A model generated the notes under the pieces. That model was not told the DNA's origin, made no database searches, and saw nothing but the letters and a program-made list of their open reading frames with translations. Shown here piece after piece: positions 1-6,737 of a DNA stretch of 23,626 nt. Position numbers and translations under genes: made by a program. How positions within the stretch are numbered: the first letter of the stretch is position 1; each line of letters begins with the position of its first letter. Source of the stretch: a virus; the IMG/VR virus record IMGVR_UViG_3300025131_000438, positions 1 to 23,626 of that record. One strand, given 5' to 3'.

Positions 1-1886
1 CCCAGCCGCCACTGGATATCTATGGTGCTTGAATCCACCTTCAGGGCAAACGAGCGTCCCCGGAGCCTGATATAGGCTTCGGTAGTGAATTGCTCTACCG
101 GAGTGGTAGCTGTCTGGGTGACCGCAGAAGCCGTGCTCTGCAAGTATTGCCCACCGGGATAGTTCCGTGTTTCGAGGGTCATGTTCACTGAAGCGGCAGA
201 ATCGGTTGACGCATCAAAGGTCAGGTCTGGAATGAGACGATTCAGGAATACAAACTCCTCGCCTTCCCCGATACTGAGCTGGCTGGACTGGATATAACTG
301 GAGATGGCCGAGGCGGGGGTGGTAGTGCCGTCGTTAAGCCCGAATTCCTGATTGTAGAGGTAGCCGTCGGTATTGGCGGCAACCGGATAGTCATTGACCC
401 CGCGATCTAGCCAGTAAGTGCGTACCATGGTGCCGTAGTACCACACCTTCTCCTCGTAGTTAAAAACCACATACCGGTCTACCTCAGTAGCCTCGGAAGA
501 GGGATAGAACCACCAGATTTCGGAAAAGGAGGAATTAAGCCCTGCCGTGACCAGTTCCTGTTGTTCAACATTAAAGTCATTGAACACGTAGGATCGTACA
601 GAACAAGGAAGCTTTTGTACCTGTCCGGTGTAGATATAGAACTCTTCCACACCCATCCAGAACACCATGTCGTCCACGGCCTTGACTGCAAGCGGACCTG
701 CAATGGTGGTGTTCTCTGAAATCTGGTCAATACCAAAGGTAAACGGAGGCCCCAGGTATTGCATGGCGTGTACGGAAACATCGGTCCATACCAATATTTG
801 CTGACGTGTCTCAACCGCGCAGATAATCTCGGAGCCAGAACCCACCCTGAGATCCCCTGCGGTGTTGGTAGCTGCCGCCGCCCACGTAGTTATGGACTCC
901 TGGTTACTGAAGCGAATCAGGAGGGGGTCCTGCGTTCCAATGGCTGTTTCAGGATCACACCCGAAGACAATGACATGGCGATCCCTGTCACTTACCAACA
1001 CCTGCTTGGCAACGGTGGGTGTAGCGGCATCCGCACCAGCAAGAAGAGTAAGGGGTATCCCCCGGTCAGTGCCCAAGGTATCCGTGTCGGTATCCCAGAA
1101 ATAGATGTTACCGTCCCTGACGTTAAAGAGAAGATCTTCGCCAAAGTTATCGTGTGTCCATATTCTTAATTCAGTGGAAGTCGTAGTGGTGGCTGCTGAT
1201 CCCCACGTCCCACGACTCCATGTACCTGACCCCCAGCCTGTACCGGCTACAGCTATAATCAAACCTGTATTTACCTGATAAGTACCTACGGTAGAACCGC
1301 CTCCGTTGCCTGTGTCAGAAACATTGGCAGGGACAGGGGTATCGACAATTGCACCATCCACAGTCAGGCTCTGGATCGTGGTCGCTGCGGTACGGGCCGA
1401 AATCGTATAGGTATCGGCATCTACAACAGTGACGATCTGGTATTCCTGATTAAGCACCCCCGCAGTAATGACGCCGCCAAGGCTGACTGCCCCGGAGAAC
1501 GTCACAAAATCATTAGCGACTGCCCCGTGGGCCGTGTCTGTTATGGTAAGAACCGCAGAGCCGTTGACCGCCGCAAAGGTCACATCCCCTGCTGCGGTGG
1601 TGGCCCGTATAGGGGTAATGTCCCAATACAGGCCCCCCTGTTCTATGTAGTATTTAAGAGAGGTCCCTACTCCGGTTAACTTCGTACCTGCCAGTGAAAC
1701 AAAGGTATGCAGGGCGCGACACACCCCCAGGAAGCTGTAGCTGGATTTTTTTACCCATCCGCCTATCTTTTCGGGAAGGCTGAACCGGAAGCGCACCTTA
1801 TCAGAATCGAACCAGCCGCCTTCGTTGGTGTAGGAGGTGGTTTCCCTGTTTACGCCGGGCCTGAATTGTAATTTGGTAAGAGGCAT
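1..1886 (-). CDS. P22 gp10-like tail/DNA-stabilisation protein (partial, cut by left edge)
   Basis: The frame is open from the ATG at 1886 to the window edge, giving 628 codons without the C-terminus. Near the N-terminus (about residues 28-42) it has KVRFRFSLPEKIGGWVK, and about residues 365-430 read VHAMQYLGPPFTFGIDQISE, then AVDDMVFWMGVEEFYIYTG. These features are typical of a family of short-tailed phage virion proteins related in layout to P22 gp10, which closes the portal channel beneath the adaptor. The visible end, RLRGRSFALKVDS then IDIQWRLG, is also characteristic. Residues about 88-168 form an extra beta-rich module (NGSAVLTITDTAHG, LNQEYQIVTVVDADTYTI) that phage structural proteins often carry. 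The start follows the stop codon of the holin-like gene with no gap, which suggests coupled translation. The exact role (nozzle, hub or stabilisation) is inferred. Confidence 0.75.
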   Translation of the reverse strand, partial: MPLTKLQFRPGVNRETTSYTNEGGWFDSDKVRFRFSLPEKIGGWVKKSSYSFLGVCRALHTFVSLAGTKLTGVGTSLKYYIEQGGLYWDITPIRATTAAGDVTFAAVNGSAVLTITDTAHGAVANDFVTFSGAVSLGGVITAGVLNQEYQIVTVVDADTYTISARTAATTIQSLTVDGAIVDTPVPANVSDTGNGGGSTVGTYQVNTGLIIAVAGTGWGSGTWSRGTWGSAATTTTSTELRIWTHDNFGEDLLFNVRDGNIYFWDTDTDTLGTDRGIPLTLLAGADAATPTVAKQVLVSDRDRHVIVFGCDPETAIGTQDPLLIRFSNQESITTWAAAATNTAGDLRVGSGSEIICAVETRQQILVWTDVSVHAMQYLGPPFTFGIDQISENTTIAGPLAVKAVDDMVFWMGVEEFYIYTGQVQKLPCSVRSYVFNDFNVEQQELVTAGLNSSFSEIWWFYPSSEATEVDRYVVFNYEEKVWYYGTMVRTYWLDRGVNDYPVAANTDGYLYNQEFGLNDGTTTPASAISSYIQSSQLSIGEGEEFVFLNRLIPDLTFDASTDSAASVNMTLETRNYPGGQYLQSTASAVTQTATTPVEQFTTEAYIRLRGRSFALKVDSSTIDIQWRL

Positions 1887-2120
1887 TTAATAGATCTTTC
1901 CCGCTCCAGCGGCTATAACAGCCACAACAATCCAGAACACCCTTTCCCCAAACTTAACCGACGGGTTCATTTGTTGGATTTTCTCATCCATAGAATTAAC
2001 TCGTGCTTCAATTAACGCTTGGCGATTAAATATAGTGACAATGCGTTCATCAATACGGGCAACCGTAATCAGAACATCCTGTAAGTCCGACTTCATTGTT
2101 GGTTGCCTACTAGCAGACAT
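1887..2120 (-). CDS. holin-like small coiled-coil/membrane protein
   Basis: This is a 77-residue protein. Residues about 10-50 form an amphipathic helix with charged heptad-like spacing (DLQDVLITVARIDERIV, ARVNSMDEKIQQM). A single C-terminal hydrophobic segment follows (VFWIVVAVIAAGAGKIY, about 61-77). A cytoplasmic coiled coil with a C-terminal membrane anchor is the layout of XhlA/holin-like phage proteins, so it may help with lysis or anchor another factor at the inner membrane. It lies between a DUF6127-like gene and the gp10-like gene, and is about 16 kb from the lysozyme gene. The upstream ribosome site is weak, and an internal ATG at codon 9 is an alternative start. Holin function is inferred from architecture only. 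Confidence 0.6.
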   Translation of the reverse strand: MSASRQPTMKSDLQDVLITVARIDERIVTIFNRQALIEARVNSMDEKIQQMNPSVKFGERVFWIVVAVIAAGAGKIY

Positions 2121-2140
2121 AGAAAGCTTATCCCATATAT

Positions 2141-2299
2141 TTAACTAGGCTCAACGGGCCAATCTATTTCGTTAGGAAATCCCTTAATTGTAATCCACTC
2201 CTGCGCGTCATCATCAGACAGCCCCACCTTACGCAGGGCCTTCTTAGCACCCGCTTCCGCCGCCTTCTCAATCATCAGAGCCATCTCTTCTTCAGTCAT
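2141..2299 (-). CDS. DUF6127-like small phage protein
   Basis: A 52-residue open frame starts at the ATG at 2299 and ends at TAA 2143-2141. The sequence begins MTEEEMALMIEKAAEAGAKK and continues ALRKVGLSDDDAQEW. Residues 1-33 strongly recall the N-terminus of DUF6127 phage proteins (acidic start, GA..AL..VGL.DD.A). Those proteins usually continue into a helix and a membrane segment. Here that part is missing and the chain ends with a tryptophan-containing tail (FPNEIDWPVEPS). The next gene downstream supplies a coiled coil and a membrane segment. Function is unknown. The family resemblance is from memory and has not been searched. Confidence 0.65.
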   Translation of the reverse strand: MTEEEMALMIEKAAEAGAKKALRKVGLSDDDAQEWITIKGFPNEIDWPVEPS

Positions 2300-2325
2300 T
2301 ATTTACTCTAGCATGTATGCCGTTC

Positions 2326-2922
2326 TTATTCGTAGTGGAACCACCCAGTTACGATGTATTTTGTGTTGTCCCCATAAACGGGATTTCCCCGATGAGCATG
2401 AGTAAATGAAGCGGGCCATAACACCATTGTGTTTCCAACAGGGTTTATCCTTCGTTGTTGATATAAAAATTCTGTCTCACCGTTTGCTTCTTGCGGTAGA
2501 GTGTTTAAATAGAGCACATAAACCAATCCCCGATTGCCTTGTTGGTCCCCGTTACCTTGCTCCCCGTGCCATGTGTGATAACCACCACCTTGGGTGGTCT
2601 TCTGAATTTTCATGTTCTTACAGCGTAGACGGGTGGATTTCATTACAGAAAATTCAGTTGTATAAGTTTCAAAACACCGCTGCAAGCCCTCAAAAAACAT
2701 GTCCCGAGTGTCTTTTTCTTCAAACCACTTAAACTCCAAAATTTGTCCGTTAGCAAAAATATGAAAATCATCTACGTCGTGCTTGTCTTTACCTTCAGCT
2801 AGACGAGTACTGCCAGCGCCAAGACTTTGGTTACGGTTAAACTCCTTTATTACGTGGTCACAAAACCCGCTTGGGTAAACCTCTGGAAAAACCCCAATAA
2901 AATCTTTGCAGTCCTCTTTCAT
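2326..2922 (-). CDS. 2-oxoglutarate/Fe(II)-dependent oxygenase, cyanophage type
   Basis: This 198-residue protein resembles the Fe(II)/2OG oxygenases found repeatedly in cyanophage and other marine phage genomes. The double-stranded beta-helix signature is visible. YHTWHGEQG holds the HxE iron pair (H119, E121). GLVYVLYLNTL and GETEFLYQQRRINP form core strands. MVLWPASFTHAHRGNP supplies the third iron histidine (H175 or H177), and TKYIVTGWFHY holds the likely 2OG-binding basic residue (K188). The family oxidises a substrate carbon using O2 and 2OG, commonly hydroxylating a protein side chain, base or small molecule. The substrate here is unknown. Its start overlaps the stop of the upstream oxygenase gene by 4 bp (ATGA), so the two are probably made together. 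Confidence 0.82.
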   Translation of the reverse strand: MKEDCKDFIGVFPEVYPSGFCDHVIKEFNRNQSLGAGSTRLAEGKDKHDVDDFHIFANGQILEFKWFEEKDTRDMFFEGLQRCFETYTTEFSVMKSTRLRCKNMKIQKTTQGGGYHTWHGEQGNGDQQGNRGLVYVLYLNTLPQEANGETEFLYQQRRINPVGNTMVLWPASFTHAHRGNPVYGDNTKYIVTGWFHYE

Positions 2923-3524
2923 TTAAACGGCGCCCCTACAAACCACAAAACAAATGAATACCGGACACCCTTGGTTACTGGCTCAACTCTGTGCATCATA
3001 AAAGAAGGAAACACCATAATAGACCCTAAAGTAGCTGCTTTATTAAAATCTGGAGTGTATATGCTAGATGCTCCTTTCTCTAATAATGTGACGAACTGAA
3101 ATGCGCCTCCTTCAAAGTCATCGTTTAATGTGATAGCCATAGTCAGTTTCCTAACATTTCCGTGTAAGAAATTGTTTTCTGGCAGATTATAAGCAGATAG
3201 ATTGTCACTTTTCCCGTCTTGATGGAAATTATAAAACCCACCTTTTTCATACCGAGTTATCTGGACAGATTCAGCAGCTTTAATGTCGTATTTCCAACCA
3301 GATTGTGCGTTTGCTTCTTCCATATAGGGCCAGATTAAATCATATAGCCATTGGTCATTTGACCAAGCAACTTTACTTACTCTAATTTGTTTGTCTAGTC
3401 TTTCTGTCCCGCCATGCCCAACTACTGCTTCATCAAAACCTTTATCTCCTAACTCTATTATTTTATTACAGGTTTTTTTGTCTATGGCTTCGGGAAAATA
3501 ATAATATTCATTAGTTAGATTCAT
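2919..3524 (-). CDS. prolyl-4-hydroxylase-like 2OG-Fe(II) dioxygenase
   Basis: A 201-residue protein of the P4H-alpha/PiuC-like superfamily. The catalytic motif is YNFHQDGK, with iron ligands H101 and D103. The distal histidine is H178 in FPSFMMHRVEPV, and the 2OG-binding arginine is R188 in GVRYSFVLWF. Strand sequences VRKLTMAITLNDDFEGGAF fit the jelly-roll core, so all residues needed for catalysis appear intact. Members hydroxylate proline in proteins or peptides, among other substrates. A collagen-like gene rich in X-Pro-Gly lies about 1 kb upstream in the same transcription direction, so hydroxylating it is an attractive but untested role. The start shares one base with the stop of the sulfotransferase-like gene (TAATG), and the stop overlaps the next oxygenase start. 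Confidence 0.85.
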   Translation of the reverse strand: MNLTNEYYYFPEAIDKKTCNKIIELGDKGFDEAVVGHGGTERLDKQIRVSKVAWSNDQWLYDLIWPYMEEANAQSGWKYDIKAAESVQITRYEKGGFYNFHQDGKSDNLSAYNLPENNFLHGNVRKLTMAITLNDDFEGGAFQFVTLLEKGASSIYTPDFNKAATLGSIMVFPSFMMHRVEPVTKGVRYSFVLWFVGAPFK

Positions 3525-4087
3525 TAATAATTAAACCTTTCAAAATCTTTTTTATAGTATTCCTCTACACATGCTTTATATTTATTTACTAAATCAGGTA
3601 CCTGAATATAATCGTAATCAGCAAAGATAGTACGCTGGACACGGTTAAGTTTCACATTAAATTTATCCAATACCCATTTTATAAAATTATCCCCGAAGCC
3701 ATCTTCAAATCTCCACACATGGGTAGTTTCAGACACAAATTCATGTTGAGGCCTGAACCAATTACCTATGTCAAAATTTGCCTCTGATAACAGCTCAATT
3801 GCACCATCAAATCCATTTTTAAAAAAATAATCGTAAGAAGTAGTTTCAAGGGGACCTTTAAGTGCTGATTTAAATCTATCAAACGGATTTCTAACTATTG
3901 TCAAATGATCCATATCTTTTACACTAAAGCACTCATTATACAGAGGGTAGTGTAAGTGGAGACGGTCTATACCCTTATAGTATTTCCCAAAAAGGGGTAC
4001 TTCTACGTTATCGGGTAACATTTCTTTAAAAAATCTTCCGCCAGTTCTAGGAATGTGTATGTAAAATAATTGATCATTTATAATCAT
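3524..4087 (-). CDS. sulfotransferase-family protein (PAPS-dependent type)
   Basis: This 187-residue protein carries both nucleotide-binding signatures of the sulfotransferase fold. The 5'-phosphosulfate loop is FYIHIPRTGGRFFKEML (residues 8-24, matching the HIPKTGG type). The 3'-phosphate motif is LTIVRNPFDRFKSA (R66 and S74 in the RNPxxRxxS pattern). It resembles the Sulfotransfer_2 group, which moves sulfate from PAPS to carbohydrate or tyrosine, and is near the short end of that family. The substrate cannot be told from sequence. The gene is strikingly AT-rich: by hand count, 14 G/C of 60 at 3541-3600 against 30 of 60 in a sample of the capsid gene, which suggests recent acquisition. There is no signal peptide, so it would act in the host cytoplasm. 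The ribosome site is weak. Confidence 0.72.
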   Translation of the reverse strand: MIINDQLFYIHIPRTGGRFFKEMLPDNVEVPLFGKYYKGIDRLHLHYPLYNECFSVKDMDHLTIVRNPFDRFKSALKGPLETTSYDYFFKNGFDGAIELLSEANFDIGNWFRPQHEFVSETTHVWRFEDGFGDNFIKWVLDKFNVKLNRVQRTIFADYDYIQVPDLVNKYKACVEEYYKKDFERFNY

Positions 4088-4102
4088 CTTATTCTGACGC
4101 TT

Positions 4103-4453
4103 TCACCTTCTAGTAGGAGGGTCCTTTGTGACTACAGTATTAAGTGGAATCTCAGAAAGCGATGTGTCCACGCTTGCATCAGATACCTTACCCAGTAGCT
4201 CAAACCACTGTACCGGGGCGGAACGCATAATCACCTCTTCTAGGGCTTCCCCAGTTAAGGCAGGTGCATCCCATAAAGTAATGCTGTAATCGGTTCGGCA
4301 AGACCCTATATTTCCATCATCGTCTAAGATGATTTCACCCGTATCAGGATTACGAATAGCTAAGTCTTCCTCGCTTATTGTGTCTGTATAAAAGCGAACA
4401 ACAATGCCGTGATCCGCCGGATTAACTTGAATAATTTTATATTTAATTTTCAT
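4103..4453 (-). CDS. conserved phage protein downstream of the collagen-like gene
   Basis: This 116-residue protein has no domain I can name with certainty. It begins MKIKYKIIQVNPADHGIVVR and continues with alternating strand-like stretches (FYTDTISEEDLAI, RTDYSITLWDAPALTGEALE). It also has a helix ending in APVQWFELLGKV. Similar short proteins occur beside tail-fibre genes in uncultured aquatic phages, so a chaperone or accessory tail-tip role is plausible but unproven. It is preceded by an excellent ribosome binding site that overlaps the stop of the collagen-like gene, which suggests it is made in amounts comparable to that structural protein. Confidence 0.6.
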   Translation of the reverse strand: MKIKYKIIQVNPADHGIVVRFYTDTISEEDLAIRNPDTGEIILDDDGNIGSCRTDYSITLWDAPALTGEALEEVIMRSAPVQWFELLGKVSDASVDTSLSEIPLNTVVTKDPPTRR

Positions 4454-4457
4454 CCTA

Positions 4458-4465
4458 CCTCCTTA
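4458..4465 (-). promoter_or_regulatory. strong ribosome binding site overlapping a stop codon
   Basis: On the minus strand this reads TAAGGAGG. The TAA is the stop of the collagen-like gene and GGAGG is a full Shine-Dalgarno core four bases before the ATG at 4453. It fixes the start of the 116-residue gene and couples it to the collagen-like gene. The same stop-plus-SD arrangement precedes the major capsid gene. Confidence 0.75.
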
Positions 4466-5776
4466 CGTTATCTGGCCGGTTCGTGTACCAAATTGCCGCC
4501 ATGTAATGTTTGCGTCACCATCTACCGCTGGACCTGCTGGCCCCGTGGAACCCGTGGAACCTGCTGAACCTGCTGAACCCGGATTACCCGCAGGACCAGT
4601 TGGACCGGCTGGACCCGCTGGACCAGTTCCACCCGCAGGACCAGTTCCACCCGGAGGACCAGTAGGACCCGGACCGGAACCCGCAGCGCCTCCTGTTCCA
4701 CCAGACAAGCCGGGGTTTGCCGGGCTGGCGGTGGGGCTGCCCGCCGATCCTGAGGAACCTAGATTACCGCCAGCACCACCCGGCGATATTGGGGCGTTTC
4801 CTGCCGCACCTCCAGTATTAGCTCCGCCAGTACAACCGGGATTAACGGCGCCACCGCTACCAGCACTGCCACCACCACCACCGGGAGTTCCGGCACCACC
4901 ACCGCCACCACCGCCACCAAATGTACAAGTCGGCCAAGGTCCACCATGGCCGCACCAAGCAGCGCCACCACCGCCACCGCCGCCACCACCGGGACCGCCA
5001 GCACCACCAGCACCACCAGCACCACCAGCACCACCGGGACCGCCGGGACCAGTACCACCGGGACCACCGGGACCAGCACTACCACCGGGACCAGCACCAC
5101 CACCGGGACCACCGGGACCACCTACGCTTATTAGCGTACCTGAATTATAAACAACGGTTACGACACCGCTATTAGTGTCAGCAGTAAATGCACTACCACC
5201 AGTGCCGCCAGTATCACCAGTACTACCAGTGCCACCAGTACCACCGGTATTTCCAGTACCGCCAGTACCGCCAGTACCACCAGCATTCCCGGGATTACCG
5301 GGATTACCCGCTGATCCGGTAAGGCCCGTACCACCAGTACCCCCCGCAGAGCCGGGACTACCCGACGATCCGGGTGCGGGGCCACCAGCACCACCGGAAC
5401 CACCGGAACCACCGGGACCAGTACCCCCCGCACCACCAGTATTACCCGCCGTACCGGGATTACCCGACGATCCTGCAGAACCCGTAGAACCGGGATTACC
5501 TGCCGTACCGGGATTACCCGCCGCACCGGGAGAACCAGTAGAACCAACACGGGCAGTACATATAGCGTTCTGCTTAACTAAAATCTCGCTACCCGCCCGC
5601 CAAGTAGTACCCGTTCTAATAGCCGGAGTACCAGTACTCGTGGAATCCCGGTTAGAATTAAATGTTACCTCACAACGGACTGCATAAGACGGCGCACCCG
5701 CAGCCGTGTGTACGTTGTAATCGTTCCCTGTGCCGGGGGCCAGCACTATTAACGGAGGACCAGTAAATGCCATCAT
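4463..5776 (-). CDS. collagen-like, glycine-rich tail-tip/fibre protein
   Basis: This 437-residue protein is dominated by glycine. Residues 1-77 are a non-repetitive head with cysteines at 35 and 73. Residues about 78-195 are largely Gly-X-Y triplets (GSP GAA GNP GTA GNP GST GSA) with proline often in the Y position. About 196-217 is a short beta spacer (FTADTNSGVVTVVYNSGTLI). About 218-345 is an extremely glycine-rich block with a Cys/Trp island (AAWCGHGGPWPTCTF, about 269-285). About 345-418 is a second triplet region rich in GPA and GPT, and the last 19 residues are unique. Collagen-like triplets form trimeric fibres in phage tails. Glycine-rich blocks of this kind can instead pack as polyglycine-II helices, as in phage S16 gp38-type adhesins. 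A receptor-binding or fibre role is inferred. Two consecutive ATGs (5776, 5773) follow a GAGGTG ribosome site. Confidence 0.8.
   Translation of the reverse strand: MMAFTGPPLIVLAPGTGNDYNVHTAAGAPSYAVRCEVTFNSNRDSTSTGTPAIRTGTTWRAGSEILVKQNAICTARVGSTGSPGAAGNPGTAGNPGSTGSAGSSGNPGTAGNTGGAGGTGPGGSGGSGGAGGPAPGSSGSPGSAGGTGGTGLTGSAGNPGNPGNAGGTGGTGGTGNTGGTGGTGSTGDTGGTGGSAFTADTNSGVVTVVYNSGTLISVGGPGGPGGGAGPGGSAGPGGPGGTGPGGPGGAGGAGGAGGAGGPGGGGGGGGGAAWCGHGGPWPTCTFGGGGGGGGAGTPGGGGGSAGSGGAVNPGCTGGANTGGAAGNAPISPGGAGGNLGSSGSAGSPTASPANPGLSGGTGGAAGSGPGPTGPPGGTGPAGGTGPAGPAGPTGPAGNPGSAGSAGSTGSTGPAGPAVDGDANITWRQFGTRTGQIT
4998..5035. repeat. 9-bp tandem repeat in the collagen-like gene
   Basis: The plus strand repeats the unit CCAGCACCA about four times in a row. 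On the coding strand this encodes a run of Gly-Gly-Ala. Because the unit is a multiple of three, gain or loss of copies would change protein length without breaking the frame. Confidence 0.8.
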
Positions 5777-5789
5777 TATGCAGCACCTC
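5769..5789. repeat. 21-bp direct repeat, left copy (gene junction)
   Basis: This stretch is identical over 21 bp to 6730-6750, in the same orientation. On the minus strand it encodes the last residues and stop of the 87-residue protein (RGAA, stop), a GAGGTG ribosome site, and the ATG ATG GC start of the collagen-like gene. The flanking bases differ on both sides (5768/6729 and 5790/6751), so the identity ends sharply. Confidence 0.9.
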
Positions 5790-6039
5790 GCGGCTTTGTG
5801 ACCACCTGCTTCTGCCCGATGTGGGCGGTAGAGGTTTCACGGTTCATATTCATTTCACCTTCGCAAGTTATATTGTAATCCATACCATTCGTATCTTTCT
5901 CGCTTTTAACTGGCACTGTAATGTCCAGATGTTTAAACAAATATTCTTTGTCGTTTTCCCACACACGCCAGACATGATCCACTGAACCAAATCCAGCTTG
6001 TCCTCGTCTCTTATTAAAGCGGATTCGGTAGACGTTCAT
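5776..6039 (-). CDS. conserved small phage protein in the repeat-bounded cassette
   Basis: This 87-residue protein has no domain I recognise with confidence. It starts MNVYRIRFNKRRGQAGFGSV and continues DHVWRVWENDKEYLFKHLDI. It looks like a small beta-sheet protein that is seen near tail genes in aquatic phages. Its last residues, TKPRGAA, match the end of the 345-residue fibre-like protein (SRGAA), because both lie in copies of the 21-bp direct repeat. It overlaps the upstream oxygenase-like gene by 4 bp. It may be a partner of that enzyme or of the fibre; neither is shown. Confidence 0.6.
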   Translation of the reverse strand: MNVYRIRFNKRRGQAGFGSVDHVWRVWENDKEYLFKHLDITVPVKSEKDTNGMDYNITCEGEMNMNRETSTAHIGQKQVVTKPRGAA

Positions 6040-6737
6040 ACCACCTCCGCGAAGGGAGACTTCAGCGCCTCATCCACCCTATTGAGTACGGGAGCCGCAA
6101 CACCGGAAGGGGGTATTTGCACGGCTATGTTGAAGTGGACAAATTTAAGAGGTTTATCGGCGGCATTACTGGTTAACGAGTGCGCCAGCCAAGGGTTAGC
6201 AAACATCAACGTTCCGGGCTTAGGCGTGAAATTAACCGTTTTGGTGGCGGGTGTAACTTTCTTTATGTCTTTCTCAGGCAAGTCAATCTGAACCTTTGCT
6301 GCCCTAGGATCGTGAAACACCAGACGAGAACTATGGTCCGGTACTTCAAGAAAGTAAAACCCAACGATCTGCGCCGTACTACCATGAATGTGTTGCTCCA
6401 TTGCTGAATACTTATGGTGCTCTTGCGTCCACATTTCTAAGAATGACACTGTATTGCCTTGCATGACGTATCCTTGTTCATCCAGAATATTCCAAGCAGT
6501 TGCCCCAACAAAATCTACGAATGCTCCTACACGTTCATCACCCCAATAGTTGTCTGTCATATAAAGGGGATAAATTTCGTGCTGTGCGCCCTTCTTCCGC
6601 GCTACCTTGAGGTATTCTTCAGACACCTCATTGACCGCTTCTAGGAAATCTGGCCGTTCAAGTAAATAAATTGGGCAAGAAAAGTAGTGCTCAACTTGAA
6701 GCTGCATTGGTTTGTCTGTTTCCAAACACGCCATCAT
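6036..6737 (-). CDS. 2OG-Fe(II) oxygenase-like protein (2OG-FeII_Oxy_5 type)
   Basis: This 233-residue protein resembles the PF13759/TIGR02466 oxygenase family. The core reads EQHIHGSTAQIVGFYFLEVP, then SRLVFHDPR, then GTLMFANPWLAHSLTSN and KFVHFNIAVQIP. Candidate iron ligands are H116 and/or H118 in the HIHG motif and H186 in WLAH. A lysine (K198) stands where an arginine usually contacts 2OG. The family uses HxH-type spacing rather than the classic HxD, so activity is plausible but cannot be certified by eye. It belongs to a different branch from the other two oxygenases in the window. It starts in one copy of the 21-bp repeat and its downstream partner ends in the other, so the pair forms a discrete insertable unit. 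Confidence 0.75.
   Translation of the reverse strand: MMACLETDKPMQLQVEHYFSCPIYLLERPDFLEAVNEVSEEYLKVARKKGAQHEIYPLYMTDNYWGDERVGAFVDFVGATAWNILDEQGYVMQGNTVSFLEMWTQEHHKYSAMEQHIHGSTAQIVGFYFLEVPDHSSRLVFHDPRAAKVQIDLPEKDIKKVTPATKTVNFTPKPGTLMFANPWLAHSLTSNAADKPLKFVHFNIAVQIPPSGVAAPVLNRVDEALKSPFAEVV

Noticed and set aside
759-1169. Plus-strand open frames of 80 to 136 codons opposite the gp10-like gene
   Set aside because: They lie fully inside a long minus-strand frame with recognisable protein motifs and have no ribosome site or family features.
4506-5150. Long proline-rich open frame of 214 codons on the plus strand, with other overlapping plus- and minus-strand frames in the same region
   Set aside because: It is the antisense shadow of the glycine-rich gene: GGN codons read as Pro/Ala/Val on the other strand and rarely give stops. 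No ribosome site, and the only gene on the plus strand.
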